Source: Neostapfia colusana
Lineage: Eukaryota; Streptophyta; Magnoliopsida; Poales; Poaceae
DNA length: 64,000 bases
Assembly: GCA_030760725.1 (NCBI GenBank)
Contig: JASWHV010000012.1
Location: 34,503,652 to 34,567,651 of the forward strand
Reading direction: 5' to 3'
The notes beneath the pieces were generated by a model. That model was not told where the DNA came from. It searched no databases and saw only the letters and a list, made by a program, of their open reading frames with translations. The position numbers and the translations under genes were made by a program. Each line of letters starts with the position of its first letter. Positions within the stretch are counted from its first letter, which is position 1. Shown one piece after another: positions 53,962-64,000 of this stretch.

Positions 53962-55221
53962 CTATAAGAGTGAGGGTAGTGTCTAAGGCCTCGAGTAGAC
54001 AGGCTTTGCTTAATGATTCATAGGACTTACGGTACAAGTCGAGTAGTTGGAATCTACTCGCAAGTTAGGCTTGGCACACACGGGATTGGTTCGAGTGATG
54101 TGAGATCACTTTAGTAATGAAAATGAGACTAGACAGGGGCTAGGGCGCAGCAAGAGGAAGTCTTGTGTGCGCAGCCCTGTCCGTGTCGATTGAGGACCGA
54201 TCCGTGTGCGGCCCTGCTGAACAAGTATTGAACGTACCGAAGGCATATCGGATATATGAGCCCTGATAAACCGATGTAACCTAAACCTCCGGGCGTCGAG
54301 GCATAACACACCGATTTATAGGTGTAGGCTGAGAGCAGGAAGGTGGAAATCTGCTAATGGGCATAGAGAGATGCTCCGTGTAGGGAACCTCCTGTCCGTT
54401 TCGGTGCTACCATTTCGACGTTCAGGCTGTTGGGTGAAAGGTTGTCTCGTACGACATCGAGTGAGCGTGCTGTGCAGCTCCACGGGTGGGCGTACTTGAC
54501 GTGCTCTTCGGGTTTCCCTGCAGGTGTATATCGAGTCGATTTGCCGTCCCTCGCGGTGACGAGTACCGCTTGTTCACTGCGTCGTAAAGTAGATAAATCA
54601 TGGAATGTTATGATTCAATTCTGCTGATATGTATAATTGTATTGCTACATGTGTGCCACCAAATATCGCTTACTAAATTTCTTATTCATGAATTGTTAAC
54701 TTGTGGCTAAAAGATGAACTAAGGCTGAACTTGTAGGCGTGTCCATTTGCTGAAATTACTATCCCATGTTCGTGTAAACTGCATGTAGAGTTTCATGCCT
54801 AGGTGAGTCGGTTAAGTCTTGTTGAGCCATCGTGCTGATGGTTGCTGCTTAAGTGTTTTTCCAGGTGAGGAGCCACCCACGGACTCGGGTTACGAGTCCA
54901 CCGGCGAGGTTTACCCTCCGTCGGGGACCACGGCTGAGTGGGAGCCGTACACGCCGCGCTGAGCTGGAGAGGTGCAGCTAGTGTGGGTTGCCCTAGGGCT
55001 GGGCAACCGACTTTTGCGAGATAGACGAGCGTGAGTTGTACAAATTTAGTTTCCGCTGTATAATATGAACACTAGTTTGTAACTGGAGTAGTGTACTACT
55101 TTGTACATTTCAGTTGGTTCTCTATGTAATACAATGTATCCTTATGATGTGTGCTTTCGGGTGTCGCATCGTGCGGCACCACCCTCTACGATCCTGGATG
55201 AGAGGATTCCGGTCTGCCACA
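53962..55221 (+). repeat. Gypsy A 3' LTR, second part
   Basis: Continues the LTR interrupted at 32801. From 53983 it matches the 5' LTR from about 7039 to 8276, and ends TCTGCCACA. The first 16 bp after the duplication belong to the segment absent from the 5' LTR. The TCATC duplication follows at 55222-55226. Confidence 0.92.
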
Positions 55222-55907
55222 TCATCAACAATCACAAGAACATACCATTTAGCTTCAAACAATTGAACACGTGAAGGTCCTACGGTGTCAAGGTGCAAAA
55301 GTTGACCCGGTTCAGTTGTCATGGTCATTGCGAGAGGAGCATGTGAACCTGCAACCATCTTAGCATGTCTACAAGAAGAGCACACAATTTCTTTGTCCCC
55401 TTTAAGCTTAGGCAGCTCACGTATGCGATCAAGAGCACTAACACGTGTGACATGATCAAAGCCTACGTGACTAAGTCTACGATGCCAAAAATATAAGTCT
55501 TTTGAATCATTAGCAACTAGACACCTATGCTTAGAGGATGACATATCAAAATCAGCTTTAAAAACTCTTCCAAACCGAGACATATTAAAAATGAGCTCAC
55601 TATTTGAATCTACAACCTTGCAACAATTTTTAGTGAAAATAATTTCCAAATTTTCATCTAGCAATTGTGAAACAGAAAGCAAGTTGTATTTTAAATTTTT
55701 AACAAGTGCCAGATCTTTTAAAGTGTAGTGATTATTTACTCTAACCGAACTCTTAGCAATTATAGGAGTTGAAGAATTATCGGCAAAAGTAACATTTTCT
55801 ACATGTGACATAAAAGAGAGGGAGGAGAACCATTCTTTGTTACCGGTCATGTGGCATGAGCATCCTGAATCCACAATCCAAATGTTCTCCTTCCTCAAGC
55901 GTGTAAC
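55222..55907 (-). pseudogene. pol: Copia B pol fragment: protease to integrase core start
   Basis: Minus-strand frame starting just after a TAG shared with Copia A. It holds RKENIWIVDSGCSCHMTGNKE (protease with DSG), LKYNLLSVSQLLDEN, FWHRRLSHVGFDHV...CSSCRHAKM (GAG-pre-integrase zinc motif) and HLDTVGPSRV...VLVIVDD, where the Gypsy A insertion cuts the gene at the second aspartate region. The frame from 55898 is uninterrupted for over 220 codons. The rest of integrase is at 3418-4490. Confidence 0.9.
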
Positions 55908-58175
55908 CTACATAGAAGTATAATACGTCGATGACTCAATACTGGGGTTAGTCAAAAGGCATTTTGGAATCCAGTACTGAGTCACACGACGTCCAGTAGA
56001 AGTAACACGCAAAGGCTGAGATAAAACAGAAGGTTTATGAGCCAAAATTTGAGGATTTTTGTACCCAACTACTGACCTACGAGGTGTTACATGAGTAGCA
56101 CTAAAAATAGTAGGTCCGGAAGCAAATTTTGCATGTTTTTGACTCATTACAGCAGGTTGCATATTCCTAACATTTGGTTCAGCACAAGCAACAAGTTTTG
56201 CACAGTTTTTATGTGATCTAGCAATCATTCTTTTCTTTTTTCTGTTGCTTAGCTAGTCTATAACAAAAATCTATGACATGACCATCTCGACCACAGTAGG
56301 TACAATGAAATTTAACTTTAGGTTCATGTCTAGATGAGCAGACAACATGTTTATTTGAAACCGAATGAGACGACACTTCTGCAGATTTAAAAACCACTTC
56401 TTTTTGTTTAGGAACTATTTTAACCAAACCACTTCCTAATGACTTTACAATTTTAGGTGGATGTGCTTTAGCATGAGCATGGGAATCAAAACCTAAACCA
56501 GTTTTATCATTGCAAGATTTATAATAATTCAACAGCAAGTTCAGATTCTTATTCCCATTATAAAACCGCTCTAGTGTCCTATTTATGTCATCAAGTTTTT
56601 TAGACAAGTCTAGACAGTTTTGACATGAAGTTTTTCCTTTTACTTTGCAATTGGAACAATACTTAACTTCATGAGAACGTAAAGCATTGTTCAATATAGA
56701 AATTTCATTCATCGCATCTTGTAGTTTATTATTAAGATCATGACAAGTAGAACAATGCAAATCAATTGTAGAACAACAAGCATCTTTCAAGTTTTTATCA
56801 TTAAGTGCAGCAAGCTCTCTGTTCTTTAAAATCTCTAACTCAAGTTTATCAAGTGTGGCACTTCTTAGAGAGGAAAATTGTTCATATATTAAACCACATG
56901 AGGAACAAGAATCATCACTAGGAATCAAAGAATTCAAACGATTAATTTCACATTCTAGTGACTCAATTTTAACAGCATTGTACCTAAGCTTTTTGTCCTT
57001 TTTCTTAACTATAACAGTGGCACGAGAAATAGCATCACACATTTCTTCGCAAGTAGGACATACCTCTTCATTGTCGCTGTTGTGTTCTGCCTCCTCCATA
57101 CTTGAACTTGACTTGCCCTCCATGAAGCAAAAGTTTGCCAAATCATCTTCGTCACTTCTGTGTCTACATCGCTCGAGCCAAGTTCTTGAAGTGCGGAGAT
57201 AAAACTATTTACCAATTGGTGTCCTTTAAAACCCTTCTTCTTTTTCTTATCGTTTGCAGAGGAGTCCTTCGTCTTAGTTTGCTTTTCATTACGAGAAGTA
57301 TAACCTGAAATGTTAGGGCAATCCGTACGAAAATGTCATGTCTTACCACATTCGAAGCATCGTTGAGGTCCGGCACTTCCTCTCCTTCTAGTTCTCACAT
57401 TTTGCAATGCTTTTGAGAACCGAGTAGAGATGAGTGCAAGTTCTTCCTCTTGAAACTTCTCAATCTGTTCAAGGGTTAGAGAGGACAACAAAGAAAGTGT
57501 ACCACAAGATGAAGATTGACTAGAGTTAGGCATGTCACGTTGTGAAACAAATGCAAGAGACTTGTTGGGGTTCTTACGTGGTATTATGTCAATTTCATGA
57601 GTTTTTAACTTAGAATATAGCACATCTAATGTAAGTGTACTTATGACAGTAGATTCACGAATAGATGTAATTTTCATCTCCCAAATTGACATGTCTAATG
57701 CACTTAGTAATTGCCAAGTACTTTCAGCATCTGAGAAATTAACGTTGACACTACGCAAGTTGCTGAGAATTTTATTGAAGCGAGCAAAGAGGTCATCGAT
57801 TGACTCACCGGGTTGCATCTCAGAGTGCATGTATTCTTTATTGAATATATCTTATCTTACCTCCTTGATCGTGTTGGATCCTTTGTGGTAGTCACAAAGT
57901 GTTTTCCACACATCGTATGCAGATCGGAGGTGTGCAACACGGTCGAAGTCACTTTGAGTTAATCCTTATATGATCAAGTTCCGTTCTTTGTTGTTGTTGT
58001 CAACATCTCTCATGTTCGTAGCCGTGACCTTATCATTTGGCGGCACGTCATAATCCTTGTACACCTTTTCCCATATTGCGAAGCCTTGCGCCTAGATGAA
58101 AGCCTCCATTCGTGCCTTCCAAACCTGAAAATCATTGTCACTGAACACACAAGGTTTTGCGGAGTATTTCTCCAT
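55908..58175 (-). pseudogene. gag: Copia B gag
   Basis: ATG at 58175 (MEKYSAKPCVF) on the minus strand, same protein as the Copia A gag and useful for reading it. Stops occur early, at 58092-58094 (TAG) and in later codons near 57967 and 57853. From 57830 the frame is open through MQPGESIDDLFARFNK and the first knuckle CFECGKT, then shifts. The 56218-57141 frame holds CPTCEEMCDAIS, the coiled coil, CSNCKVKGKTSCQNC and a complete second zinc knuckle CTYCGRDGHVIDFC. The last part (55908-56228) ends RRVTQYWIPKCLLTNPSIE...SM with the in-frame TAG. Because it lacks the Sire C insertion it documents the empty site. Confidence 0.87.
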
Positions 58176-58222
58176 GATGATTAGTCAAAACACGTGCAAA
58201 TCACAAATATTAGAGCACCATG

Positions 58223-58234
58223 GCTCTGATACCA
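58223..58234 (-). other. Copia B primer binding site (initiator Met-tRNA)
   Basis: TGGTATCAGAGC on the minus strand, 2 bp from the LTR end at 58237. Confidence 0.88.
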
Positions 58235-58236
58235 AT

Positions 58237-59862
58237 TGGAGGATTGAAGAGCACGTGAAAAGCTACCAGAGGGGGTTAATGGTAGATTTAAACTTCTTAG
58301 CGGAAGCAACAAAAACCCCCTCGACAGAAAATCGATCTGTTAAAGAAACCGTGTATGCGACTGATCTAAATGTGTTAAACCATGAAAAAAGTGGTATATA
58401 TTATAGAGAATCAAGTCACGAAGACACGACAACAAGAATCACGGAAATCCGTCAAGAAAAACTCAAGTTATGATCGATAGATCAAACGAGGGTCAATCTG
58501 TTGTACTTGAGTAAAAACCAGATCTGCAACACTGCAAAGAAACTCGTGTATATCAGAAACTACAAATCCAATGGCCGTGAAATTTTCACAGATGATAGAT
58601 AATCAAGTTTTGAAGACAACACAAAAAGAATCACGTCAATTGGATCTGCAAAACTCAAATTATGATCAAAACACCGAAGCACTATCGTGCTGTTCAGAAA
58701 CTCGACGAGAAAGACTTGACAAAAACAAGTCGGACGAACAAAGCACAAAAGCTCCTCTAAATTACGAATTTTATTGATCAAAACATAAGAGGAACAGCCC
58801 AAGGTCATCTTAGCACGAGCTCTGGCCTCCCTTGCTTATATAACCAGCCCAAAGGCCAACCCAATTCAAACTAGGACTCTAATCCTACTCAGTTTCTGAA
58901 TCAAAATTTTCCATAACTGCTCAAGACTCTTCTATATGCAGATAGAAGCAATCATAAGACTTCCAAACACCTTGGAAACGTATCCCACATTCCTAAAACA
59001 ATTCAACTTCATGTCCCACTCGAAATCCTATCATAACCAACTCAAATCTTTTCATATTTGAGCCATAACCGACTCAGCCGCAGCCTGAGTCCACAATCCA
59101 GCCGGTTGGACCTTTCCTACCAATTCTTTACATCCACATCTCTTCATCACGCCTTGGAACCATGTTGCCACGTCCATGCACTCCTTGCACACGTGCAAAC
59201 AACTTCCAACGACGTCCACGATACCTTCATATGCATTGTTCTTGATCCAAACATGCTGCGCGACCTCCCGATCAACTCAACCACAATTCCTTCTGAACTT
59301 GGTTGTTAAACCTCATCTTCTCCCTAAGACTAGTTCAATGGATCCCGTCACCAGCCATATGTTGAACTCAAGCAACACCTGCACATGAATAAACAACCAA
59401 TACTTTTGAGCACAAGTCCACGACTTGACTCACGTTAGTTCCGAAAACCACAACACCTTATGTGAACACCTAACATAAGCATGTTGCAAACCATAGCAAA
59501 ATGTTAACCACCGTAAACAGCCATAAAACTTCAAAAACTTAGTAAAAGAATACTAAGCAAACTTCCCATAGATGTAAAGCAAGTTCAAAACATTTGCATG
59601 GTAAAAACAGAACCATTGCGATTTAGCTCCAGACCTTTACAAAGCTAACCGGACCTTGAGCCGGAGCTTACCAAAGCTTGCAGAACCTAGCACCGGAACT
59701 TACCAAAGCTAGTCGGACCTACCGCCGGAGCTAACCAAACACATGTCGGACCTAGCCATAGCAAGTCGGAGCTAGAGTCGGACCTTGACAAAAAGAGTGT
59801 TTTGGCATAATTCAAAACTTTTATCGTCATAGCCAATGTATTCAGCACACATAGGTCTCACA
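58237..59862 (-). repeat. Copia B 5' LTR
   Basis: 1626 bp. On the minus strand it starts TGTGAGACC and ends CAATCCTCCA. It is homologous to the Copia A LTRs, with the TCCGAC/TCCGG array at about 59635-59800 and TTATATAA at 58836-58844. It is more diverged from the Copia A LTRs than those are from each other. To its right Gypsy B sequence starts at once (AGAAT...). Its partner 3' LTR is not in the window. Confidence 0.9.
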
Positions 59863-62800
59863 AGAATCACCTTCCAATCTGGTTAAACTCCCAGTAGAAT
59901 AATAACTGTTCCACAACCAGAACAGTGGAAGACCTCTCTGGAATTTTGTGTAGGTTACCGATAAATTTCTGTATAAAAATTGTTAAGGGCTATATGATGA
60001 ACCGTTGCAAATCTTATGATGTATGTTACAACTATGTAACTCAAAGTTTTTTCAGGTTTCAATACAGGGTTGTGGAAAATGGTGATCAAATCAGCCTCTT
60101 GAAAAAGGAGTATCTAAATAAATTTTGATCTAGAATTTATTTTAGAGTAAATAAATACTCGTTGAAAATATATTGAAGTTAACTTTAACTATGTTGTTCA
60201 ACTTGAGATACGAAATTTCTGTTTCCCTGATCAAAATCTATTATATTTCTAGTATGGTCAAGTCTAGCAGAAATATCAGCTCGCTGTGGATTTTGTATAC
60301 CCATGAGTGTTGTGTACTTCTTTAAGTTTCACAACATGTTCATAGGTTGCTTATCTACATTGTGCTGATGGGGTGGTGTTTTGTTGTGCTTGCAGAATGG
60401 TGCGCACACGTACCACGTACGATGTGGGAGGTACGAGTCCAGGAGGAAATGACTCCCCACAGCCAAAGCAACCGACAACACAGCAGCCAACACCACCACC
60501 TCCTCCGCTCACTTTAGCGGATGTTCTTGCTGCCATGGCGAGTACGCCCGACGAGCAGACCGAGCTGCTGTGAGCTCTAGTACAGAATATGTCCCATCAA
60601 GGGGGACGTCATGATGGAGGCCATCGCCAGCCTCAACAAAGCACATACATGGATTTCTTGGCGATGCATCCACCTGTATTTGCTGAAACCGAAGAACCAT
60701 TGGAGGCAGATAATTGGTTGCGTACAATAGAGTCTAAATTTGGGCTGCTCCAATGTATTGAGTGGCAAAAGGCACTCTTTGCAGTGCAGACACTTCATGG
60801 CTAAGCCTTTGATTGGTGGGCGAACAACATCGCCTCCCTACCTGCCAGGCATGCCGTGACTTGGAACGAATCCCGGTAGGCGTTCCACCCCTATCATATA
60901 CCTCCTGGGGTTATTAAGAGAAAGCTTCAGGAGTTCTTGGAACTGAAACAAGAAGGGAGGAGTGCTCACGTATACTCCAAGATCTTTAACCATCTGGCAC
61001 AGTGCGCGTCGGATATTGTAAGCACGGAGAGTAGGAAACGGGAGAGATTCTATCGAGGTCTAAGCCCCAAATTGAAGGACAATCTTTCCATGTTCAATTG
61101 CGGCACACTCAACAACCTTGTCAATGCCGCGATTGTGCAATAAGATACCCAACGGGAGCTTGCAGCGGAGAAAGAAAGAGGAGTGCACCGCAGGGCAGCA
61201 TGAGTGGTGCTCCACAAAAGTACCGTATGGTGTACCGATCACTGTCCGGTCAGAGATGGTAGCCAGCTGCGCGGCCACCATTATTCCATGGTCGTCCCTA
61301 CAATACACCGAGCTTCCAACCACAACAACTACAGCAACAGCAGCAACAACAAAGGATGGTCCCACGTGCATTTCCACAGCAGCATCATGCACCGGGATTC
61401 CACCCTCAAATCAGCGGAGGACCAACCCAATACACGTGCTACACGCGTGGTCCTGCCAGTCATTTCTCTCGGGACTGTCAGAAAAGCCACAGGACAGCAG
61501 GCAAACAACACACTAGGGTGCTAATCAGCCCCTTAGCCAACCCAAGAAGACAGCCCGAAATCTGGCAACATCCATCATCTCGCTATCGAGGATGTTCTGG
61601 AAGGCGAACACGTATTCACGGGTACCTTCAGTCTCTATAACCACCCTGTTGTCCTACTCTTTGATTCCGGTGCAACTCACAATTTCATAAGCAAATCATA
61701 TGTTGTCAAGCATCAAATACCACTTACACCCACAATAAGTTCTTACTTGATTTGCTTACCAGGAGTGAACATAGCATCCCATAGTATGGTCTCCAAAGAA
61801 CCACTATGTATGGGTGGAAGATTATACCACACTTCTCTCATCATACTAGAGGGTCAAAAGATTGATGCTATCTTAGAAATTTCATGGCTACACCACCATG
61901 ACGTTGTGCTCAACATCGGTCCTTGAACAATTCAGCTTAACTCTACAATTCATGGCTGCCATCTCTTGGTTCTTGAAAAAGATGTTCAGGACATTGCAAC
62001 AGCATATTATTCTAAAACCATTAAGTTGGAAGACATTCCTGCGGTCCGTGAATACCCGAATGTGTTTCCCGATGATTTACCGGGCATGCCGTCTGAACGT
62101 GATGTTGATTTCAAGATTGGACTAGCACCGGGAACCACACCGATTTCTCAGAGGCCGTATAAAATAGCACCAAATGAACTTGCCGAATTGAAGTACCAAT
62201 TGAATGACCTTTTGAGTAAGGATTTCATTCAGCCGAGCTCGTGACCATGGGATGCTCAGCGCTGTTCATAAAGAAGGACGAGACACTGAGGCTATTTGTG
62301 GATTATCATCGGCTTAATACCGTGACTATCAAGAACAAGTATCCACTACCTCGCATTGACATTCTCTTTGATCAACTAGAGGGTGCTAAGGTATTCTAAA
62401 AGATGGATCTTCGGTCTGATTGTCAGGAAATCAAAATTCGGACGGAAGATGTATTGGCATTCTCGACGACATACGGGCATATCTTATCATGTCATTTGGA
62501 TTAACTAGTTTTATGAATCTCATGAACTCGCTGTTCATGCTGAAGTTGGATAGATTCGTTGTGATATTCATCAACAACATTTTGGTTTATTCCAAGTCAG
62601 GAGAAGAACATATAGAACATTTGCATATTGTACTCCAACGATTGAGAGATCACAAGCTGTAGGCGAAGTTCAACAAATGTAATTTTTGGATCAGTCAAGT
62701 GTTATTTCATGGATACATTATCTCAGCGGAACGCATCGCGGTTGATCCAAGTAAAACTGAGCAAGTGGAAAAGGGAAACCTCCAACATCCGTCCATGAAG

Positions 62801-63209
62801 TTTGTAGTTTCCTAGGTTTAGTAGGTTATTACTGGAGATTCATTCCAAGTTTCTCAAAAATTGCTAAACCTTTGATGGAGCTTCTGAAAAAGGGCATCAA
62901 ATATGTCTAGAGTGAATCATGTGAGGAAGTTTTTCAAGTACTGGTGAAACACCTCACAACAGCCCTGGTTTTAACTCAATTTGATACGATCAAGTCCTTT
63001 GATGTTTATTGTGATGTATCTGACATCGGGCTTGGATGTGTTCTTATGCAAGGGGGACGCATTATCGCGTATGGATCACAGCTATGGAATCATGAGCAGC
63101 ACTATCTGACTCATGATCTTGAACTTGTTGTAGTGGTGCTTGCATTGAATATATGGAGACATTATCTACTAGGAAATCTAGTACATCTATACACTGACCA
63201 CAAAAGTTG
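59863..63209 (+). pseudogene. Gypsy B: decayed partial copy of a Gypsy A-like element (leader, gag, pol to RNase H)
   Basis: Leader-like AT-rich sequence to 60397, then gag starting ATGGTGCGCACA (60397) with PPPPPLTLADVLAAM, PLEADNWLRTIESKFGLLQC, FLELKQEGRSAHVYSKIFNHLAQ and FYRGLSPKLKDNL. At 61640-61690 comes protease-like LFDSGATHNFIS; at about 62030 KLEDIPAVREYPNVFPDDLPGMPSERDV; at about 62290-62640 RT pieces (LFVDYHRLN, IKNKYPLPRID, FVVIFINNILVYSK); at about 62950-63207 RNase H (VYCDVSDIGLGCVLMQ, YTDHKS). Integrase and both LTRs are absent. More than a dozen stops and small deletions mark it as older than Gypsy A. The FIDD-type motif reads FINN, which would be inactive. Confidence 0.85.
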
Positions 63210-64000
63210 AAGGGCACAAGGAAGGTGAAGGCTAAGAGGTGCTTTACATTATCATCAAATGGTATGCTTTTTATAGTCCGGAACGTCAAGAATGGGAACG
63301 GTTTTCATTGTGTCTGATGTTTCTTCTGCACGAAATTTCGACTGGACATACACCCTCTCGTCTCTCGGAACCCTTGAAACAACAGCCACATTGAAAGACA
63401 AAGTGTTACATCAACAGGAAGAGTGGCCCCTATCACTCCCTCCGATCCCGGTGTAAGCGACTAGGGCTGGGGGATCCTGTCAATTTATTGGGAATGGATG
63501 TTCCCACTAACCATCATTAAGCCGTGACGACCCATGGGCTCCACAACCACGAAGCCTCAAGTGATGAAGACGTGGCCCATAATCCAAACCTCCAAAGGAC
63601 TAACGGACACGAGACAAGCCCAAAAATCCAGCAATCCATGTCAGGGTGGGGGCCAACCTCCCTGACCAATCTTACCATTGTAGCCCCCATCTTTATCAGT
63701 CTATGTCAGGGACTGCCCAATCACTATATAAAACCTAAATGGCATGCCACCGAGGAATGCACTCATGGTAGAGCAAAAAGTATTAGGCGCCGCTACCATG
63801 CCCTCGGTCAGAGGCTCGATATAATTAGTGGAGTAAATACGTGGCCCTGCCATACCCTTTGGTAGCGCCCACGCAAACAACTCCGGCGACAATACGATCC
63901 CACTAGTCCCTATGTATGGGGAACTGGCGAACCATGCCTGCCACGACAGCAAACGTAGGCAAGAGATCAAGTCATAGAGCCCGCCATGGACCCCTGCTTC
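63210..64000. other. Unassigned sequence right of Gypsy B, possibly an LTR start
   Basis: Gypsy B homology stops abruptly after YTDHKS. The following 790 bp have no convincing ORF. A purine-rich CTAGGGCTGGGGGATCC lies just before TGTCAATTTATTGGG (about 63478), which looks like a polypurine tract and LTR start. A good TATA box (TATATAAAA, 63725-63733) follows about 250 bp later. This suggests the 5' part of another LTR running out of the window, but the other end cannot be seen. Confidence 0.3.
63725..63733 (+). promoter_or_regulatory. TATA-box-like sequence in possible LTR
   Basis: TATATAAAA preceded by CAATCAC, in sequence that may be an LTR U3 region. Supported only by its motif and context. 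Confidence 0.35.

Larger units (their letters stand above)
4491..55221 (+). mobile_element. Gypsy A: long-LTR chromovirus-type Ty3/Gypsy retrotransposon, host of the nested elements
   Basis: The left end TGCAAAAGCC and right end TCTGCCACA form TG...CA termini, flanked by the 5-bp duplication TCATC at 4486-4490 and 55222-55226. Removing the insert restores the Copia B integrase codons. The element has two LTRs of about 3.8 kb, an initiator-methionine-tRNA PBS, a long leader, gag-pol in one frame with a C-terminal chromodomain-like segment, and a purine tract. The leader is interrupted by the Tat-type element (9516-24900) and the 3' LTR by Copia A (32802-53961). The long LTRs, gag type and C-terminal 'EEYPVAIIDEK...ATWESEE' block fit the Tekay/Del group of plant chromoviruses; the lineage name is inferred from these features. 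All ORFs are disabled. Confidence 0.92.

Noticed and set aside
1..64000. Host protein-coding genes, tRNA or rRNA genes
   Set aside because: Every long frame was traced to a transposable element or to repeat shadows; no tRNA or rRNA-like sequence was recognised by eye.

Overview
This 64-kb window looks like plant, almost certainly grass, intergenic heterochromatin. I see no convincing host gene, tRNA, rRNA, CRISPR array or bacterial feature. Nearly every base belongs to nested, decayed transposable elements. The grass assignment is inferred from the element types: Sirevirus (Copia) LTRs with CCGG-palindromes, a long-LTR chromodomain Gypsy element, and a Tat-type Gypsy element with a GGCGCGCC motif after its LTR. 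I cannot name the species.

The layering was solved from LTR ends (TG...CA), 5-bp target-site duplications (TSDs) and broken reading frames. The outermost layer is an old CACTA (En/Spm-type) transposase remnant (1-784 and 2633-3417), itself hit by an LTR (785-2632), and a decayed Gypsy remnant on the far right (59863-63209). Between them lies 'Copia B', a minus-strand Sirevirus-like element (3418-4490 and 55222-59862). 'Gypsy A', a long-LTR chromovirus-type element (4491-55221, TSD TCATC), was inserted into the Copia B integrase gene. Gypsy A was then hit twice. Its leader received a Tat-lineage element (9516-24900, TSD TACAT). Its 3' LTR received 'Copia A' (32802-53961, TSD CTATA). The Copia A gag was in turn split by a minus-strand Sirevirus, 'Sire C' (36480-47624, TSD GGTAG). 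The deepest nesting is therefore Copia B > Gypsy A > Copia A > Sire C.

The most unusual unit is the Tat-type element. It has three LTRs and two internal regions (LTR-INT-LTR-INT-LTR), no reverse transcriptase, a sense gag, a stump of the integrase C-terminus, and a long coiled-coil ORF on the opposite strand. Its LTRs carry an array of about 56-bp units that combine palindromic cores with CACGTG boxes, and the same units recur inside the element. Shared and private stop codons in the two internal copies suggest the tandem arose after the parent had begun to decay.

Sire C carries an extra envelope-position ORF between pol and its 3' LTR. Repeated ACCGGACTAGTCCGGT palindromes occur both in its LTRs and in its internal spacer. 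All gag/pol genes here are broken, mostly by changes that look like C-to-T or G-to-A transitions, as expected for old methylated repeats. Element names (Gypsy A/B, Copia A/B, Sire C) are labels used only in this report.
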